Below, one piece after another: positions 1 through 8,503 of a stretch of 43,580 nucleotides of DNA. The position numbers and the translations under genes are program-made. Position 1 is the stretch's first letter, and each line of letters opens with the position of its first letter. The stretch is from Candidatus Gottesmanbacteria bacterium GW2011_GWC1_43_10. GTDB lineage: Bacteria > Patescibacteriota > Microgenomatia > UBA10105. The stretch is from positions 1 through 43,580 of the forward strand of contig LCEX01000013.1 of assembly GCA_000995415.1 (NCBI GenBank), read 5' to 3'. The notes below the pieces were generated by a model, which was not told the origin of the DNA, ran no database searches, and saw only the letters and a list, made by a program, of their open reading frames with translations.

Positions 1-802
1 TGGCTGGAGATAAAGCGGCAATAATAAATTGACTCGAATCATCATTCCATTGGATGATGTCCACCTTTTCACTTCCGCCGAGTTCCGAAATCACTGCCTG
101 GACTCTGACCCCTTTTTGTCCAACACATGATCCTACCGGATCGACTCCGGATTGGGTCGAGAAAACTGCGACCTTGGAACGGCTACCAGGCTCGCGGGCG
201 ATCTCCCGGATTTCGACAGCTCCTTGGGCCACTTCCGGTACTTCGCGTTTAAATAAACCGGAGACCAACCCTTTGTGGGCCCGCGATACGACAATTTCAT
301 TTCCGCGGTAAGTTTCCCGAATCCCTTCAATATAAAAAGTGTAACGCTGGTTGAGACGATAACGCTCATTTGGGACCTGTTCCTGGGGTGGCATGACTGC
401 CTGCGCCCGGCCAATATCCACGATCACATTTGGTCCGTCAAATCTTAGTACCATACCGGGAATCAAGTTTCCAACCTTGGCGGAGTAATCAGTCAGGATG
501 GCTTGTTTTTCAGCTTCACGGATTCTTTGTAAAATGACTTGTTTAGCAGTTTGAGCGGCAATTCGACCAAAACCTGGAGGGGTAATATCCTTGCCGTCTT
601 TTGTGATATGGGCTTCACCGTTATCAGGATTTAATTCTACAACCAAGCCTTCAAGCTCATCAGTGGGAGTGCTATAGTCTTTGCGGTAAGCAGCAAGTAT
701 CGCAGCTTTGATCGATTCAAGCACTACCGACGGGTCAATTCCCCGCTCGGTGGCAACTTGATTTAACGCTAGTGCAAATTCGCTTCTGACTATTGCTGGC
801 AT
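1..802 (-). CDS. nusA: Transcription termination/antitermination protein NusA, N-terminal part (runs off window)
   Basis: NusA binds RNA polymerase and nascent RNA and controls pausing, termination and antitermination. The minus-strand frame is open from the ATG at 802 to the window edge (267 codons). It begins MPAIVRSEFALALNQVATER, the NusA N-terminal RNAP-binding helix region, followed by an S1-like segment (GMVLRFDGPNVIVDIGRAQ, then RYRLNQRYTFYIEGIRET and EIVVSRAHKGLVSGLF). The first KH domain has the hallmark EIAREPGSRSKVAVFS and DPVGSCVGQKGVRVQAV. The remaining KH part lies outside the window. There is no clear Shine-Dalgarno, but the gene has its own promoter and a long folded leader. 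Assignment is secure from motifs; only the C-terminus is unseen. Confidence 0.95.
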   Translation of the reverse strand, partial: MPAIVRSEFALALNQVATERGIDPSVVLESIKAAILAAYRKDYSTPTDELEGLVVELNPDNGEAHITKDGKDITPPGFGRIAAQTAKQVILQRIREAEKQAILTDYSAKVGNLIPGMVLRFDGPNVIVDIGRAQAVMPPQEQVPNERYRLNQRYTFYIEGIRETYRGNEIVVSRAHKGLVSGLFKREVPEVAQGAVEIREIAREPGSRSKVAVFSTQSGVDPVGSCVGQKGVRVQAVISELGGSEKVDIIQWNDDSSQFIIAALSPA

Positions 803-998
803 ACTTTAGAAACACTTTGCGAATTTATGAGCTTAGTGTTTCTTAAACCCGCCGACCAAGCGCTCTTTGTGCCGCGCTACGAATAGTAGGTAAGGCACAA
901 AGCAAGCTTAGGCGGGTCAACCTCAATTTTTAATAAAAAAGGCGGGAACTTCCCACCTTTATCCCGCCTCAAACTTACCTAGGCGGGTTCTTTCAACC
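803..998 (-). promoter_or_regulatory. Structured nusA 5' leader with alternative hairpins (candidate attenuator)
   Basis: In transcript order the leader holds CCCGCCT (987-981), AGGCGGGA (969-962), TCCCGCCT (947-940) followed by a T-run, then CCCGCC (916-911) and GGCGGG (853-848). The second arm can pair with the first (antiterminator-like) or the third (terminator-like), not both. A further 9-bp hairpin pairs 902-894 with 873-865, and an 8-bp hairpin (842-835 with 816-809) ends 6 nt before the start codon. No ATG-started leader ORF was seen. Function is inferred. Confidence 0.5.
931..969 (-). terminator. Rho-independent terminator inside the nusA leader
   Basis: On the minus strand AGGCGGGA (969-962) and TCCCGCCT (947-940) form a perfect 8-bp GC-rich stem with a 14-nt loop, followed by a run of Ts (complement of 940-935). 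It lies about 140 nt before the nusA start and after the promoter, so it is a premature terminator rather than a gene end. Confidence 0.55.
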
Positions 999-1004
999 TT
1001 CCTT

Positions 1005-1032
1005 ATTATAGCACCAAATTCGCTCCCGTCAA
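1005..1032 (-). promoter_or_regulatory. Sigma70-type promoter for nusA
   Basis: Minus strand TTGACG (1032-1027), 16 nt, then a perfect TATAAT (1010-1005). The predicted start near 998 gives a leader of about 196 nt before the nusA ATG. Confidence 0.75.
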
Positions 1033-1095
1033 TCTGCCATCACCTAACTGTTTTTGATATATCAACTCTGGTCTTAATTTGTTAATATAATAATT

Positions 1096-2244
1096 ATGAT
1101 CGACACAAACGAATCGGCTTCACAAACAGTTCAACCGTCTTCCCAACCGGAGGCAGTTCATATTTCTCCAACTGCAAAAACTCAAAAAGGTCCCAATAAA
1201 TATTTCCTCGTTGGCAGCTTCCTTATTTTAGTAAGCATTCTTGCAACCACTGCTTTCCTCTCTAAAAAAACTAATAATAAAAATACGGCGTCTCCTGGTG
1301 GTGTGGCAGCCAACCAAATAAATATAAATACATTTATTCCGGGTAAACAATTTAAGAACAATTGTTTTTCAGGAGAAAAAGGAGTGTTCAATGCTAATGG
1401 CACAGTTGATGTCACCTGGGGCAGGGACTATGTTCCAAACGATACTCGGCCGAATTTCGGCACCGGTAATTGGGAAATCCAAAGCAACAAATTAGTGATA
1501 AGTGATACGTCAATTAGCGACGGAGAGTACGACTTGGTCTTTAGTCAAGACGTCGCGGGAAATCAAATCGCCAAAACTTTTACCGGCAAAAGCTGCGGAC
1601 TCACTATTCAGGCAAATTCGGAAGTTACACAAACTAAACCTACTATCATGTACTACATGGCTCCTGCGGCTTATGAAAGTATCTCTTTTGAGTCTTTCAG
1701 CACGTATCCAGTACACATAAAAAATGATAAAGAATATTTTCCATTAGATGGTCAGGGTATTGTTATCAGTCAACTGGATATCAATAATTTCGACTATTCT
1801 GAGTCAGGTCCGGGCTTCACAAAAGAAAAAATACAAAGTTATTACAATGAACTGCAACAAGGTAAAGTATCTGGCAAGTCCCCTTTTTCACTCTGGAGTC
1901 TTGATGCAACCGACCAGGTCAAAAAGACCAAAACCGGAAAATTCTTTTGGGTATCTACGACCTTTGCGGCTTATGACGTTTGTGATTTCAAATTTCACAC
2001 CGCCATCGATATTCCGGTAAATAATAAGTTTATTCACATACTCATTCTGGGAGACAAAACTAAAATCAGAAATAGCCTGACCAATTCGGAACTCCTGACA
2101 CTGTGGACTGGTTGTACTGAAAAGTCATTTGTGGACAAAGGGCAGCAGAAATTTTACGATCTCTTACTCCGCGGCGAGGGGACACCTGAAGCTAAAGACT
2201 GGTATAGCGCTGCAAATGAAGTGATTGACTCCTTAAACTTCTAG
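1096..2244 (+). CDS. Hypothetical membrane-anchored extracytoplasmic protein
   Basis: Not recognised as a named family. The 382-aa product has a polar N-terminus (about 1-36), one hydrophobic segment (about 37-56, YFLVGSFLILVSILATTAF), then a long soluble domain predicted outside the membrane with four scattered cysteines (in NNCFSG, KSCGL, DVCDF, TGCTEK) that could form disulfides. The region around 75-165 alternates short beta-like stretches. A TATAAT at 1086-1091 lies only 4 nt before the ATG, so the transcript may start at or next to the start codon. It is convergent with the 2267-2881 gene, with a 20-nt palindrome between them. The gene belongs to a patch of lineage-specific surface or membrane proteins. 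Confidence 0.7.
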   Translation: MIDTNESASQTVQPSSQPEAVHISPTAKTQKGPNKYFLVGSFLILVSILATTAFLSKKTNNKNTASPGGVAANQININTFIPGKQFKNNCFSGEKGVFNANGTVDVTWGRDYVPNDTRPNFGTGNWEIQSNKLVISDTSISDGEYDLVFSQDVAGNQIAKTFTGKSCGLTIQANSEVTQTKPTIMYYMAPAAYESISFESFSTYPVHIKNDKEYFPLDGQGIVISQLDINNFDYSESGPGFTKEKIQSYYNELQQGKVSGKSPFSLWSLDATDQVKKTKTGKFFWVSTTFAAYDVCDFKFHTAIDIPVNNKFIHILILGDKTKIRNSLTNSELLTLWTGCTEKSFVDKGQQKFYDLLLRGEGTPEAKDWYSAANEVIDSLNF

Positions 2245-2245
2245 G

Positions 2246-2265
2246 GGTTTTATTTAAATAAAACC
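2246..2265. terminator. Perfect palindrome between convergent stop codons, possible bidirectional terminator
   Basis: GGTTTTATTTAAATAAAACC is a perfect 20-nt inverted repeat filling the gap between the stop of the 1096-2244 gene and the stop of the opposite gene at 2267. It is mostly A/T and lacks a separate U-tract, so terminator function is only probable. Confidence 0.45.
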
Positions 2266-2266
2266 A

Positions 2267-2881
2267 TTAATTCTCCAACTTTGATTCGGTGATATCAGAT
2301 TTGGTTAAATATTTTGTAAGCGATTGTTTGTCTATGTCGGACATCTGAAAAATTTTGCGTTGCACCAGTATTCCAGTGAAATACATCAAATACAGACCTG
2401 GACCAAAAGTAAACCCGGAGATCCAAGCCAGACTATGATTAATAAGTTCATTTATTTCTCCTGACAGACCTTTTTGTACAAAACTCAAACTAAAAAATAT
2501 AATTGTTACCACTACAAATACTACAGCCTTTGGTCCGGAAATCCGACGTGGTGCGGCAATCTGCACGACGGGTTTAAGTGTTCCCTTTACAAACTCATTT
2601 ATGTAAGTAGCGTTGATGTTTTTGAGATACTGATAACACGTCCATGGCAGAATCAGACAGAAAACAACTGTATTTGTGAAGAAACCGTAAAAAAACAGCA
2701 CAGAATCTTGATCGACGAGATTAAGTATCGCGATGAGTTGAAAAATAAACAGACATAGTAATAACCACAGTAGTCCTTTGTTTCCCCAGCTTAAGATATA
2801 CAGTACTCCCCACGCCCGCCAATACGGATCTTCACGCCAATTATCGTTCATATTTAGTTCTGGGGGTTGCTCGGATAACAT
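2267..2881 (-). CDS. Hypothetical multi-pass membrane protein
   Basis: The 204-aa product has about four hydrophobic segments: WLLLCLFIFQLIAIL, VLFFYGFFTNTVVFCLILPW, AVVFVVVTIIFFSLSFV, and a C-terminal one near FTFGPGLYLMYFTGILV. No family is recognised. The start is uncertain: the first ATG (2881) overlaps the upstream gene by 28 nt, while an internal ATG at 2851 (MNDNWREDPYW) begins 2 nt after the upstream stop and may be the true start. Neither has a Shine-Dalgarno. It is tightly coupled behind the 2854-3807 gene and probably co-transcribed. Confidence 0.65.
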   Translation of the reverse strand: MLSEQPPELNMNDNWREDPYWRAWGVLYILSWGNKGLLWLLLCLFIFQLIAILNLVDQDSVLFFYGFFTNTVVFCLILPWTCYQYLKNINATYINEFVKGTLKPVVQIAAPRRISGPKAVVFVVVTIIFFSLSFVQKGLSGEINELINHSLAWISGFTFGPGLYLMYFTGILVQRKIFQMSDIDKQSLTKYLTKSDITESKLEN

Positions 2882-3807
2882 TCGGACATAATTTCTTTTG
2901 GAACCGCGTTCTTTTCGAGAGCTTCACAGGTTGGGATATCCTGTCCCGAAAACAACTCTTTCCATTTTCCGTTGATGAGTTTTGCTACAGTATAATGCCC
3001 GTGCCCGCTTCTTCTTTCATTAACATTTAATTTTACGAAGTCACCTACTTTTTGCTGCACATGAATAACTGCCTTATCTATTCCCAAATCTGTGAGATAA
3101 GGAGCTTGTTGTTGGTAATTTTTATCAAAGTCTTCTGTGCATCCTAATGAAAATGTATAGTACATTGGACCTTCCAAAGAAGTACCGCCGCAATTCGGAC
3201 TAGCCACAAATGCACATTTAGTAGTTCCTTTTTCATAAGCCTGAACATAATCATGAAATTGATTGTCTGCAATTGATGTCGATGAGTTCTTTTGATTTAA
3301 ATTAAAGCCATTTTGTCTCATTTCTAGGTCTATTTTAGAACTGGCTGACTGAGCAATTTCTTTAAAGTCCAGCAGTTGGCTTACGTCTTTTTCGCAGTTA
3401 AAACTACGCAGCTCAAACCCGGAAGAATCGTCGTTTATGATATTTAAGTTATCTTGACTGATCCACCCAATTCCGAGTTTGGCAGTTTCTAAAACTTGGC
3501 TTTGATATTTTTCTGCAATTTTTTGGAATTCGGCTTTGATACGCGGATAGAATTCGTATTTACTTGCTTGAGTGGTCACTGGAGAAGAAATTGAAGGAGT
3601 GTTTGGGGAAATTTGGGTTTCCGCGACTTGTTTCTTAAGTTGTTGATTTTGATAAATAACGGTAGCTCCTATAAGCAAAATAACAACTAACAGAAAAAGT
3701 AATAACCATCTTGTGTTTTTTAAAAATGAATTTGGCTCTTTGGGTAGTTGAGATACTGCATCAGCAGGTTTTGATGGAGTTATTTGAACTTGATCATTTT
3801 CTGGCAT
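2854..3807 (-). CDS. Hypothetical single-TM exported protein
   Basis: No family is recognised. The start is placed at the ATG at 3807 (MPENDQVQITPSKPAD) because a good promoter (TTGAAC-17-TATACT) lies just upstream. The longer frame to 3909 would read through that promoter and into the divergent gene. The product has a short cytoplasmic N-terminus, a TM helix (WLLLFLLVVILLIGATVIY, about residues 34-53), then a coiled or linker stretch and a soluble domain with several cysteines (FNCEKD, TKCAF, SPNCGG, LGCTED, PTCEAL, SECYP), suggesting an oxidised extracytoplasmic fold. It is followed by the membrane-protein gene ending at 2267. Confidence 0.7.
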   Translation of the reverse strand: MPENDQVQITPSKPADAVSQLPKEPNSFLKNTRWLLLFLLVVILLIGATVIYQNQQLKKQVAETQISPNTPSISSPVTTQASKYEFYPRIKAEFQKIAEKYQSQVLETAKLGIGWISQDNLNIINDDSSGFELRSFNCEKDVSQLLDFKEIAQSASSKIDLEMRQNGFNLNQKNSSTSIADNQFHDYVQAYEKGTTKCAFVASPNCGGTSLEGPMYYTFSLGCTEDFDKNYQQQAPYLTDLGIDKAVIHVQQKVGDFVKLNVNERRSGHGHYTVAKLINGKWKELFSGQDIPTCEALEKNAVPKEIMSECYPSNPQN

Positions 3808-3819
3808 GGCGTTTAATAA

Positions 3820-3872
3820 AGTATATATATTTTCCTGACGAGGTTCAACACAAATTAAATAATTGCTATAAT
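3820..3872. promoter_or_regulatory. Overlapping divergent promoters
   Basis: Minus: TTGAAC (3848-3843), 17 nt, TATACT (3825-3820), reading into the 2854-3807 gene. Plus: TTCAAC (3844-3849), 17 nt, TATAAT (3867-3872) with a TG extension, reading into the 3889 gene. The two -35 boxes overlap, so polymerases would compete. Confidence 0.6.
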
Positions 3873-3888
3873 TGACCATCTCATCAAT

Positions 3889-4297
3889 ATGAAAAATCAG
3901 AAACAGCAATACGTTCGAACACTGTTTATTAGCTTAGCGGGATTGGGATTAGCTTGGTTAATGACATATGGTAGATGGGAATTACTCTCGCAAAAATATG
4001 CCAAAGAATTTAACTCAAAAGCTCAAGTCTTTATGAAAGCATCAAACAAATCAACTTTTCTTGTAGATTTTACGAAAAATGGTGGGTCCTGGACAATGAG
4101 AGAAAAGATAAATGATACGCAGTGGGTATGCAATTTCACCGTAATCAATAGCCGTACCGGTGGTTCAGCTAAAGGTATATATTGGTACAATTAGTACATC
4201 GCAAATAGCTTTGGATCCTCATGAAGTAAAGTGTCTTGCTATTTATAAACAGTTTCTTTTTGTGCAAAATCGCGAAATTTTGACACTCCCGGAGTGA
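3889..4297 (+). pseudogene. Small single-TM protein gene with apparent frameshift near its 3' end
   Basis: The intact first frame gives 101 aa: a basic start, a TM segment (TLFISLAGLGLAWLMTYG, about 11-28) and a soluble part, ending at the TAG at 4192-4194. From 4175 the +1 frame continues with a protein-like stretch that begins VYIGTISTSQIALDPHEVKC and ends at a TGA at 4295-4297. The simplest reading is loss of a GT dinucleotide around 4174-4178 that split one gene of about 135 codons. It could instead be a sequencing error or a programmed shift. No family is recognised. It is driven by the extended -10 promoter at 3867-3872. Confidence 0.5.
4265..4296. terminator. Two small hairpins between convergent genes
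   Basis: CAAAAT/ATTTTG (4265-4270 with 4277-4282) and CACTC/GAGTG (4284-4288 with 4292-4296) lie between the 3889 (+) and 4337 (-) genes. U-tracts are weak, so the terminator call is tentative. Confidence 0.35.
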
Positions 4298-4336
4298 AAT
4301 GTATTTGCGATCCGGGAAAACTAGAAACATTCTTCA

Positions 4337-5134
4337 CTACAACGACCAAAGGTAAATATCATAAGTCGCCGACTGCCCTGCTGTCAGATCTACCCAACGT
4401 TGGGACAACTCCTGATATCCCAACACTTGCTCTGCACCAAATGTATATGAACCAATATACTTTACTGTTAGCAAAAAATTTCCTTGACTATCGGTAGTCG
4501 TTGAACCAGCTTCATATAAATTTTTGTAAGCGGCGCCAGTTCTTACGAACGCGTTTATCTTTTTATTTGCAAATGTAGTCTCTCCTTCATTGTAAGTACC
4601 GCTTTTGTTTGCGTCAAAATAATATTTACCACTGATTTTTATCGGTTGGGCATACATCGGGATGGTATAAAACTGTTGGTCTTTATAAGAAGTCAATGTC
4701 ACTGTTTTAGTCCCCACAAGCTGTGTTGTTTCTGCATCTGCCCGGTAAGTACCCAAAGGGACTTGAAAAAGAACATTTCCCCCACTACCTCCGTTGCCTT
4801 TCATTACGATCGGTGGTACCACTTGTTCCCCAAGTAATCGATTTTGACTGTCATAGAGACGAACCTTGACACCAGGTACATCTCCGCTTGGTTCGCCCAA
4901 AGAATAGTTACTGGTATTGAAATGCAATTCAAATAAGGGTATTGCCGGAGTAGCAACCGGTGTTGGAGAAGGTTCACCCGAGGCTGCGGGTAGAGTGGAA
5001 ATTTCAGGATTGTCTACTTCTTTAATAACTGATGGTAGAGAAGTAATTGGTGATATCAATTTACGCTGTATTAAAAGACTGACGATAGCTATACTTAAAA
5101 AGACAGCAATAAAAAACAGCAATATCTTTTTCAT
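4337..5134 (-). CDS. Membrane-anchored protein with SdrD B-like domain
   Basis: The 265-aa product begins with a signal anchor (KKILLFFIAVFLSIAIVSLLI), then a Pro/Thr-rich linker (about 45-68). Next comes a beta-sandwich region with a carboxypeptidase-regulatory/SdrD B-like signature (GKYYFDANKSGTYNEGETTF, then KKINAFVRTG and a DSQGNFLLTV strand). Such domains are structural, calcium-stabilised spacers in surface adhesins; binding function is unknown. The ATG lies 4 nt after the dnaJ stop, so it is probably the last gene of the heat-shock operon, an odd place for a surface protein. No LPXTG motif is seen. Confidence 0.65.
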   Translation of the reverse strand: MKKILLFFIAVFLSIAIVSLLIQRKLISPITSLPSVIKEVDNPEISTLPAASGEPSPTPVATPAIPLFELHFNTSNYSLGEPSGDVPGVKVRLYDSQNRLLGEQVVPPIVMKGNGGSGGNVLFQVPLGTYRADAETTQLVGTKTVTLTSYKDQQFYTIPMYAQPIKISGKYYFDANKSGTYNEGETTFANKKINAFVRTGAAYKNLYEAGSTTTDSQGNFLLTVKYIGSYTFGAEQVLGYQELSQRWVDLTAGQSATYDIYLWSL

Positions 5135-5138
5135 TCTT

Positions 5139-6044
5139 CTACGAACTGCTTCTTAATTCTTCCAACAATTCTTTTTGCCGACGATTTAAATGTGTGGACA
5201 CGGTAACGACCAAGCGGACATATTCATCTCCCCGGCCCCCGCCGCGAACGTCAGGTATTCCTTGACCGCGCAGCCGCATAAGCGTCCCCGGCTGGACTCC
5301 GGGTTTGACGCGTAATTTAACGGTTTCACCAATTGTAGGCACTTCAATCACCGTGCCTAGTGCCGCATCAGAATAGGACAACTCCACATTTACATACACA
5401 TCATTACCATCACGTTTAAATTTGTCGCTCGGTCTCACCCCAACCACGACATCAAATTCATCAAACCGGATGCGCATCCCTTCATCCACTCCGGCTGGGA
5501 TTTTGATAGTTTTTCTTTTGCCATCGATGTCCACTTCTTTGGACACACCGTGGACTGCTTCCATAAAATCTATTTGGAGAGAATAAACTTGTTTGCGCAC
5601 TTGTCGTCTACCGCCAAAAGGCGAGGCGCCTCCGCCAAAAAATTGTTCAAAAATTTCAAATGGATCACTAAATCCAAAATCGGAAAAATCGAAGCCTTGA
5701 CCGCCACTCGTGGAATAGGAATAAGTGAACGGTCCCTGACCGCCCCAGCCAGAGGCTGGTCCGCCTTTGGCGGAGAATGGACCTTGACTAGCAGCATTTC
5801 CAAATCCGCCCTGTTGGAAAGCCGCATGACCATACTGGTCGTAGGCGGCTTTTTTCTGCGCATCAGAAAGCACTTCATAGGCTTCATTGATTTCTTTAAA
5901 CTTGGCTTCAGCTGTTTTTTTATCACTTTGGTGCCTGTCCGGATGCCAGGCCAGTGCCTGCTTCCGGTATGCCGCCTTAAGCTCTGCATCAGATGCAGAC
6001 TTGGAAACACCTAATATTTCGTAATAATCTCTATCTGTTACCAT
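5139..6044 (-). CDS. dnaJ: DnaJ-family co-chaperone lacking the zinc-finger domain (CbpA-type)
   Basis: Hsp40 co-chaperone that delivers clients to DnaK and stimulates its ATPase. The J domain at residues 6-71 contains the invariant HPD at 34-36 (LAWHPDRH). A Gly/Phe-rich region follows (about 75-150). The C-terminal client-binding domains follow directly ([14 protein letters not shown] through [20 protein letters not shown]). The four CXXCXGXG repeats of classical DnaJ are absent and total length is 301 aa, so by architecture it is a class B (CbpA-like) protein. Its place in the hrcA-grpE-dnaK operon says it acts as the main DnaJ here. It starts 3 nt after the deaminase stop. Confidence 0.93.
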   Translation of the reverse strand: MVTDRDYYEILGVSKSASDAELKAAYRKQALAWHPDRHQSDKKTAEAKFKEINEAYEVLSDAQKKAAYDQYGHAAFQQGGFGNAASQGPFSAKGGPASGWGGQGPFTYSYSTSGGQGFDFSDFGFSDPFEIFEQFFGGGASPFGGRRQVRKQVYSLQIDFMEAVHGVSKEVDIDGKRKTIKIPAGVDEGMRIRFDEFDVVVGVRPSDKFKRDGNDVYVNVELSYSDAALGTVIEVPTIGETVKLRVKPGVQPGTLMRLRGQGIPDVRGGGRGDEYVRLVVTVSTHLNRRQKELLEELRSSS

Positions 6045-6047
6045 AAT

Positions 6048-6491
6048 TTAATTGTGTAGATATCTATTCCGTTGCGCTAAACATTTGTTGGCTAAAATGC
6101 CACTAATAACTTTAATCGGATATTTCTTGGAATATGAAGCAATCATCTCGGCTGGCAATGGTAATGACGCGGTTAACTCAGTTTTTGCTCCATAAAAGTT
6201 TGCTGAAACCTGTGCCTTAATCATCCCAGTTAAACAGGTAGGACACGGTTCTGAAGTGGTATAAAATGTATAACCTTTAAGGGACATTGTATTCAATTTT
6301 TTACATAGAGAGCGAATTGCATTTATTTCTCCATGTGCGGTTGGATCCATACGTTCTTTCTGTCGATCATGATCCTTCCATACTACTTTTCCCTCGGAGT
6401 TGACTACCACCACAGCAAATGGACCATTGCCCTCTTTAACGGAAAGTTCGGCTTCCTCAATCGCTTGTTGCATATAGTCTTCAGGTGTCAT
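6048..6491 (-). CDS. Zinc-dependent nucleoside/nucleobase deaminase (cytidine deaminase-like fold)
   Basis: The 147-aa product has the CDA-superfamily zinc site: H53-x-E55 (TAHGEINAIR) with the catalytic Glu, and P82-C83-x-x-C86 (EPCPTCLTGM). The N-terminal A-x-x-x-A-x-x-S pattern and the GPFAVVVV strand resemble guanine deaminase/TadA-type enzymes. The exact substrate (guanine, cytosine or tRNA adenosine) cannot be fixed. It sits between dnaK and dnaJ, an unusual position for a deaminase. A TATAAT at 6507-6502 could give it an internal promoter about 10 nt upstream of the ATG. Confidence 0.85.
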   Translation of the reverse strand: MTPEDYMQQAIEEAELSVKEGNGPFAVVVVNSEGKVVWKDHDRQKERMDPTAHGEINAIRSLCKKLNTMSLKGYTFYTTSEPCPTCLTGMIKAQVSANFYGAKTELTASLPLPAEMIASYSKKYPIKVISGILANKCLAQRNRYLHN

Positions 6492-6513
6492 AGTAATTAG
6501 TATTATATCAAGC

Positions 6514-6534
6514 GGGCGCGCTCATCGCGCGCCC
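6514..6534. other. GC-rich hairpin between dnaK and the deaminase gene
   Basis: GGGCGCGC (6514-6521), 5-nt loop, GCGCGCCC (6527-6534): a perfect 8-bp stem. On the operon strand it is not followed by a U-tract, so it looks more like an mRNA processing or stability hairpin than a terminator. Confidence 0.5.
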
Positions 6535-6535
6535 T

Positions 6536-6570
6536 AATTTTGATTTTTGACTTTTGAATTTTGAATTTAT
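6536..6570. repeat. 7-nt tandem array (AATTTTG-like) at the dnaK 3' end
   Basis: Five consecutive heptads: AATTTTG, ATTTTTG, ACTTTTG, AATTTTG, AATTTAT. The last overlaps the dnaK stop codon. It has the same 7-nt period as the arrays at 6650, 13831, 18543, 21257, 23900, 24598 and 28521. Confidence 0.6.
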
Positions 6571-8471
6571 TCTACTACCTGTCCCTCTTCGACTTTTTTG
6601 TCGTCTTTCTTTTCCCCGTTTTTATTCTCTTCAGATCCTTCCTTTTTATCTGCAGACTGCGAACTGCCTGCTGCCGACTGATCTTTATACATCGCCTCGC
6701 CCACCTTTGACAACGAGTCTGACAAATCTTTGGTTAACTTTTCCAGCTCTTCTTTGTCAGCTGACTCGAGCTTATCTTTCAAAGCTTTGATCTTTTCCTC
6801 AACCTCTTTTTTGATTTCCGGCTTGACCTTGTCTTCGGCGTCTTTCAAGGATTTTTCAGCGGTATAAATCAGGCTGTCAGCTTGATTGCGGGCTTCAATC
6901 TTACCTTTGACTTTGGCATCCTCTTCGACATGGGCTTCAGCTTCTTTTTGCATCCTATCAATTTCGTCTTTACTAAGTCCAGTTGAGCCGGTGATCCGAA
7001 TCGACTGGGATTTGCCAGATGCTTTATCTTTGGCGCTCACATTTAAAATCCCGTTGGCATCAATGTCATAAGTCACTTCAATTTGCGGCACTCCACGCGG
7101 AGCCGGCGGAATCCCATCCAGATGAAATTGGCCCAAGGATTTATTGTCGCGGGCCATTGGCCTTTCTCCTTGCAAAATATTGATTTCAACTGAAGTTTGA
7201 TTGTCAGCTGCTGTAGAAAACACTTGTGACTTGCTTGTGGGGATAGTCGTATTGCGCGGAATAAGTGGAGTAGCCACACTTCCCAACGTCTCAACTCCAA
7301 GAGTTAGTGGCGTCACGTCAAGTAAAAGAATGTCCTTAACGTCTCCGGCTAACACACCTCCCTGAATTGCGGCACCAATGGCAACGACTTCGTCGGGGTT
7401 GACCCCTTTGTGTGGATCTCGGCCAAAAAAGTTTTTGACAGTCTCCACCACTTTGGGCATACGGGTCATGCCGCCAACCAAAACTACTTCATTGATTTTG
7501 TTGGCTTCAATTCCGGCATCTTTGAGACAGGCTTTGACCGGACCAATGGTTTTATCAATCAAATCACCCACCAACGCTTCCAATTTGGCTCGTGAGAGTT
7601 TCATCACTAGATGCAATGGTCCCTCTTTACCCTGAGTAATAAACGGTAGATTGATTTCCGACTCCGTTGAAGTAGAAAGCTCAATCTTGGCTTTTTCCGC
7701 TGCATCTCTGAGTCTTTGCAATGCTTGAGGATCTTTCGTCAGATCGACATTGTTCTCTTTTTTAAATTCATCTGCCAAGTAATGCAAAATCACCTGGTCA
7801 AAATCATCGCCTCCCAAATGCGTATCGCCATTGGTAGCTTTGACTTCAAAAACTCCTTCCCCAAGTTCCAAAATTGTGATGTCAAACGTACCTCCACCCA
7901 AATCATAAACGGCTACAGTGTGGGCATTTTTTTTGTCTAGCCCATAAGCCAAAGCTGCAGCAGTGGGTTCATTGATGATTCGCAGCACTTCAAGACCGGC
8001 GATTTCTCCAGCCTGTTTGGTCGCTTGACGCTGCGCATCGTCAAAATAGGCAGGTACTGTAATGACTGCTTGTTTGACTTCACTACCCAAGTAGCTTTCG
8101 GCATCTTTTTTGATTTTAGTAAGAATCATGGCCGAAATTTCCTGCGGTGTATAATCTTTACCATCGACATTGACTATCGCTCTTCCATCTCGTCCAGCTT
8201 TGATCGTGTATGGCAACCATTTCATATCCCTCTGCACTGATTCGTCGCTGAATTTGTGCCCCATCAAGCGTTTGATGGAAAAAATCGTATTTTGAGGGTG
8301 AATCACTATTTGGCGTTTGGCCACATCTCCCACTACCCGTTTGGTCGGATCAACTACCGACGGAATCACATTTCTACCTTCTGCGGAATGAATCACTTTG
8401 GGAGCTCCTCCCTCCATCACCGCCACACAGGAGTTAGTAGTTCCCAAATCAATACCAATTATTTTACTCAT
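6567..8471 (-). CDS. dnaK: Molecular chaperone DnaK (Hsp70)
   Basis: ATP-dependent Hsp70 that binds exposed hydrophobic segments, cycling with DnaJ and GrpE. The product has 634 aa. The nucleotide-binding domain starts [17 protein letters not shown] and contains [12 protein letters not shown], the phosphate-2 motif [14 protein letters not shown] and [13 protein letters not shown]. The [11 protein letters not shown] linker region leads into the substrate-binding beta domain and the helical lid. The tail ends EEGQVVE rather than the usual EEVD-like ending. Residues about 596-608 ([13 protein letters not shown]) are encoded by a 7-nt tandem array, a repeat-derived linker in the disordered C-terminus. 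An AAAGGAG Shine-Dalgarno precedes the ATG. It lies downstream of grpE across a dyad-repeat spacer. Confidence 0.98.
   Translation of the reverse strand: MSKIIGIDLGTTNSCVAVMEGGAPKVIHSAEGRNVIPSVVDPTKRVVGDVAKRQIVIHPQNTIFSIKRLMGHKFSDESVQRDMKWLPYTIKAGRDGRAIVNVDGKDYTPQEISAMILTKIKKDAESYLGSEVKQAVITVPAYFDDAQRQATKQAGEIAGLEVLRIINEPTAAALAYGLDKKNAHTVAVYDLGGGTFDITILELGEGVFEVKATNGDTHLGGDDFDQVILHYLADEFKKENNVDLTKDPQALQRLRDAAEKAKIELSTSTESEINLPFITQGKEGPLHLVMKLSRAKLEALVGDLIDKTIGPVKACLKDAGIEANKINEVVLVGGMTRMPKVVETVKNFFGRDPHKGVNPDEVVAIGAAIQGGVLAGDVKDILLLDVTPLTLGVETLGSVATPLIPRNTTIPTSKSQVFSTAADNQTSVEINILQGERPMARDNKSLGQFHLDGIPPAPRGVPQIEVTYDIDANGILNVSAKDKASGKSQSIRITGSTGLSKDEIDRMQKEAEAHVEEDAKVKGKIEARNQADSLIYTAEKSLKDAEDKVKPEIKKEVEEKIKALKDKLESADKEELEKLTKDLSDSLSKVGEAMYKDQSAAGSSQSADKKEGSEENKNGEKKDDKKVEEGQVVE
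6650..6684. repeat. In-frame 7-nt tandem array in the dnaK tail
   Basis: Heptads on the plus strand: CTGCAGA, CTGCGAA, CTGCCTG, CTGCCGA, CTGATCT. They encode part of the disordered DnaK C-terminus. Confidence 0.65.
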
Positions 8472-8503
8472 ATAGTTTCTCCTTTCTGAAAAACTTAATA
8501 ATT

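Noticed and set aside
3808-3909. Longer N-terminus for the 2854 gene
   Set aside because: It would run through a consensus promoter and overlap the divergent gene. The ATG at 3807 gives a normal cytoplasmic tail plus TM helix.
4294-4497. Plus-strand open frame at 4294-4497
   Set aside because: Most of it is antisense to the SdrD B-like gene, with no promoter or ribosome site and no protein-like features.
5550-6014. Plus-strand open frame of about 154 codons across dnaJ
   Set aside because: It is antisense to a gene with secure J-domain motifs and has no expression signals.
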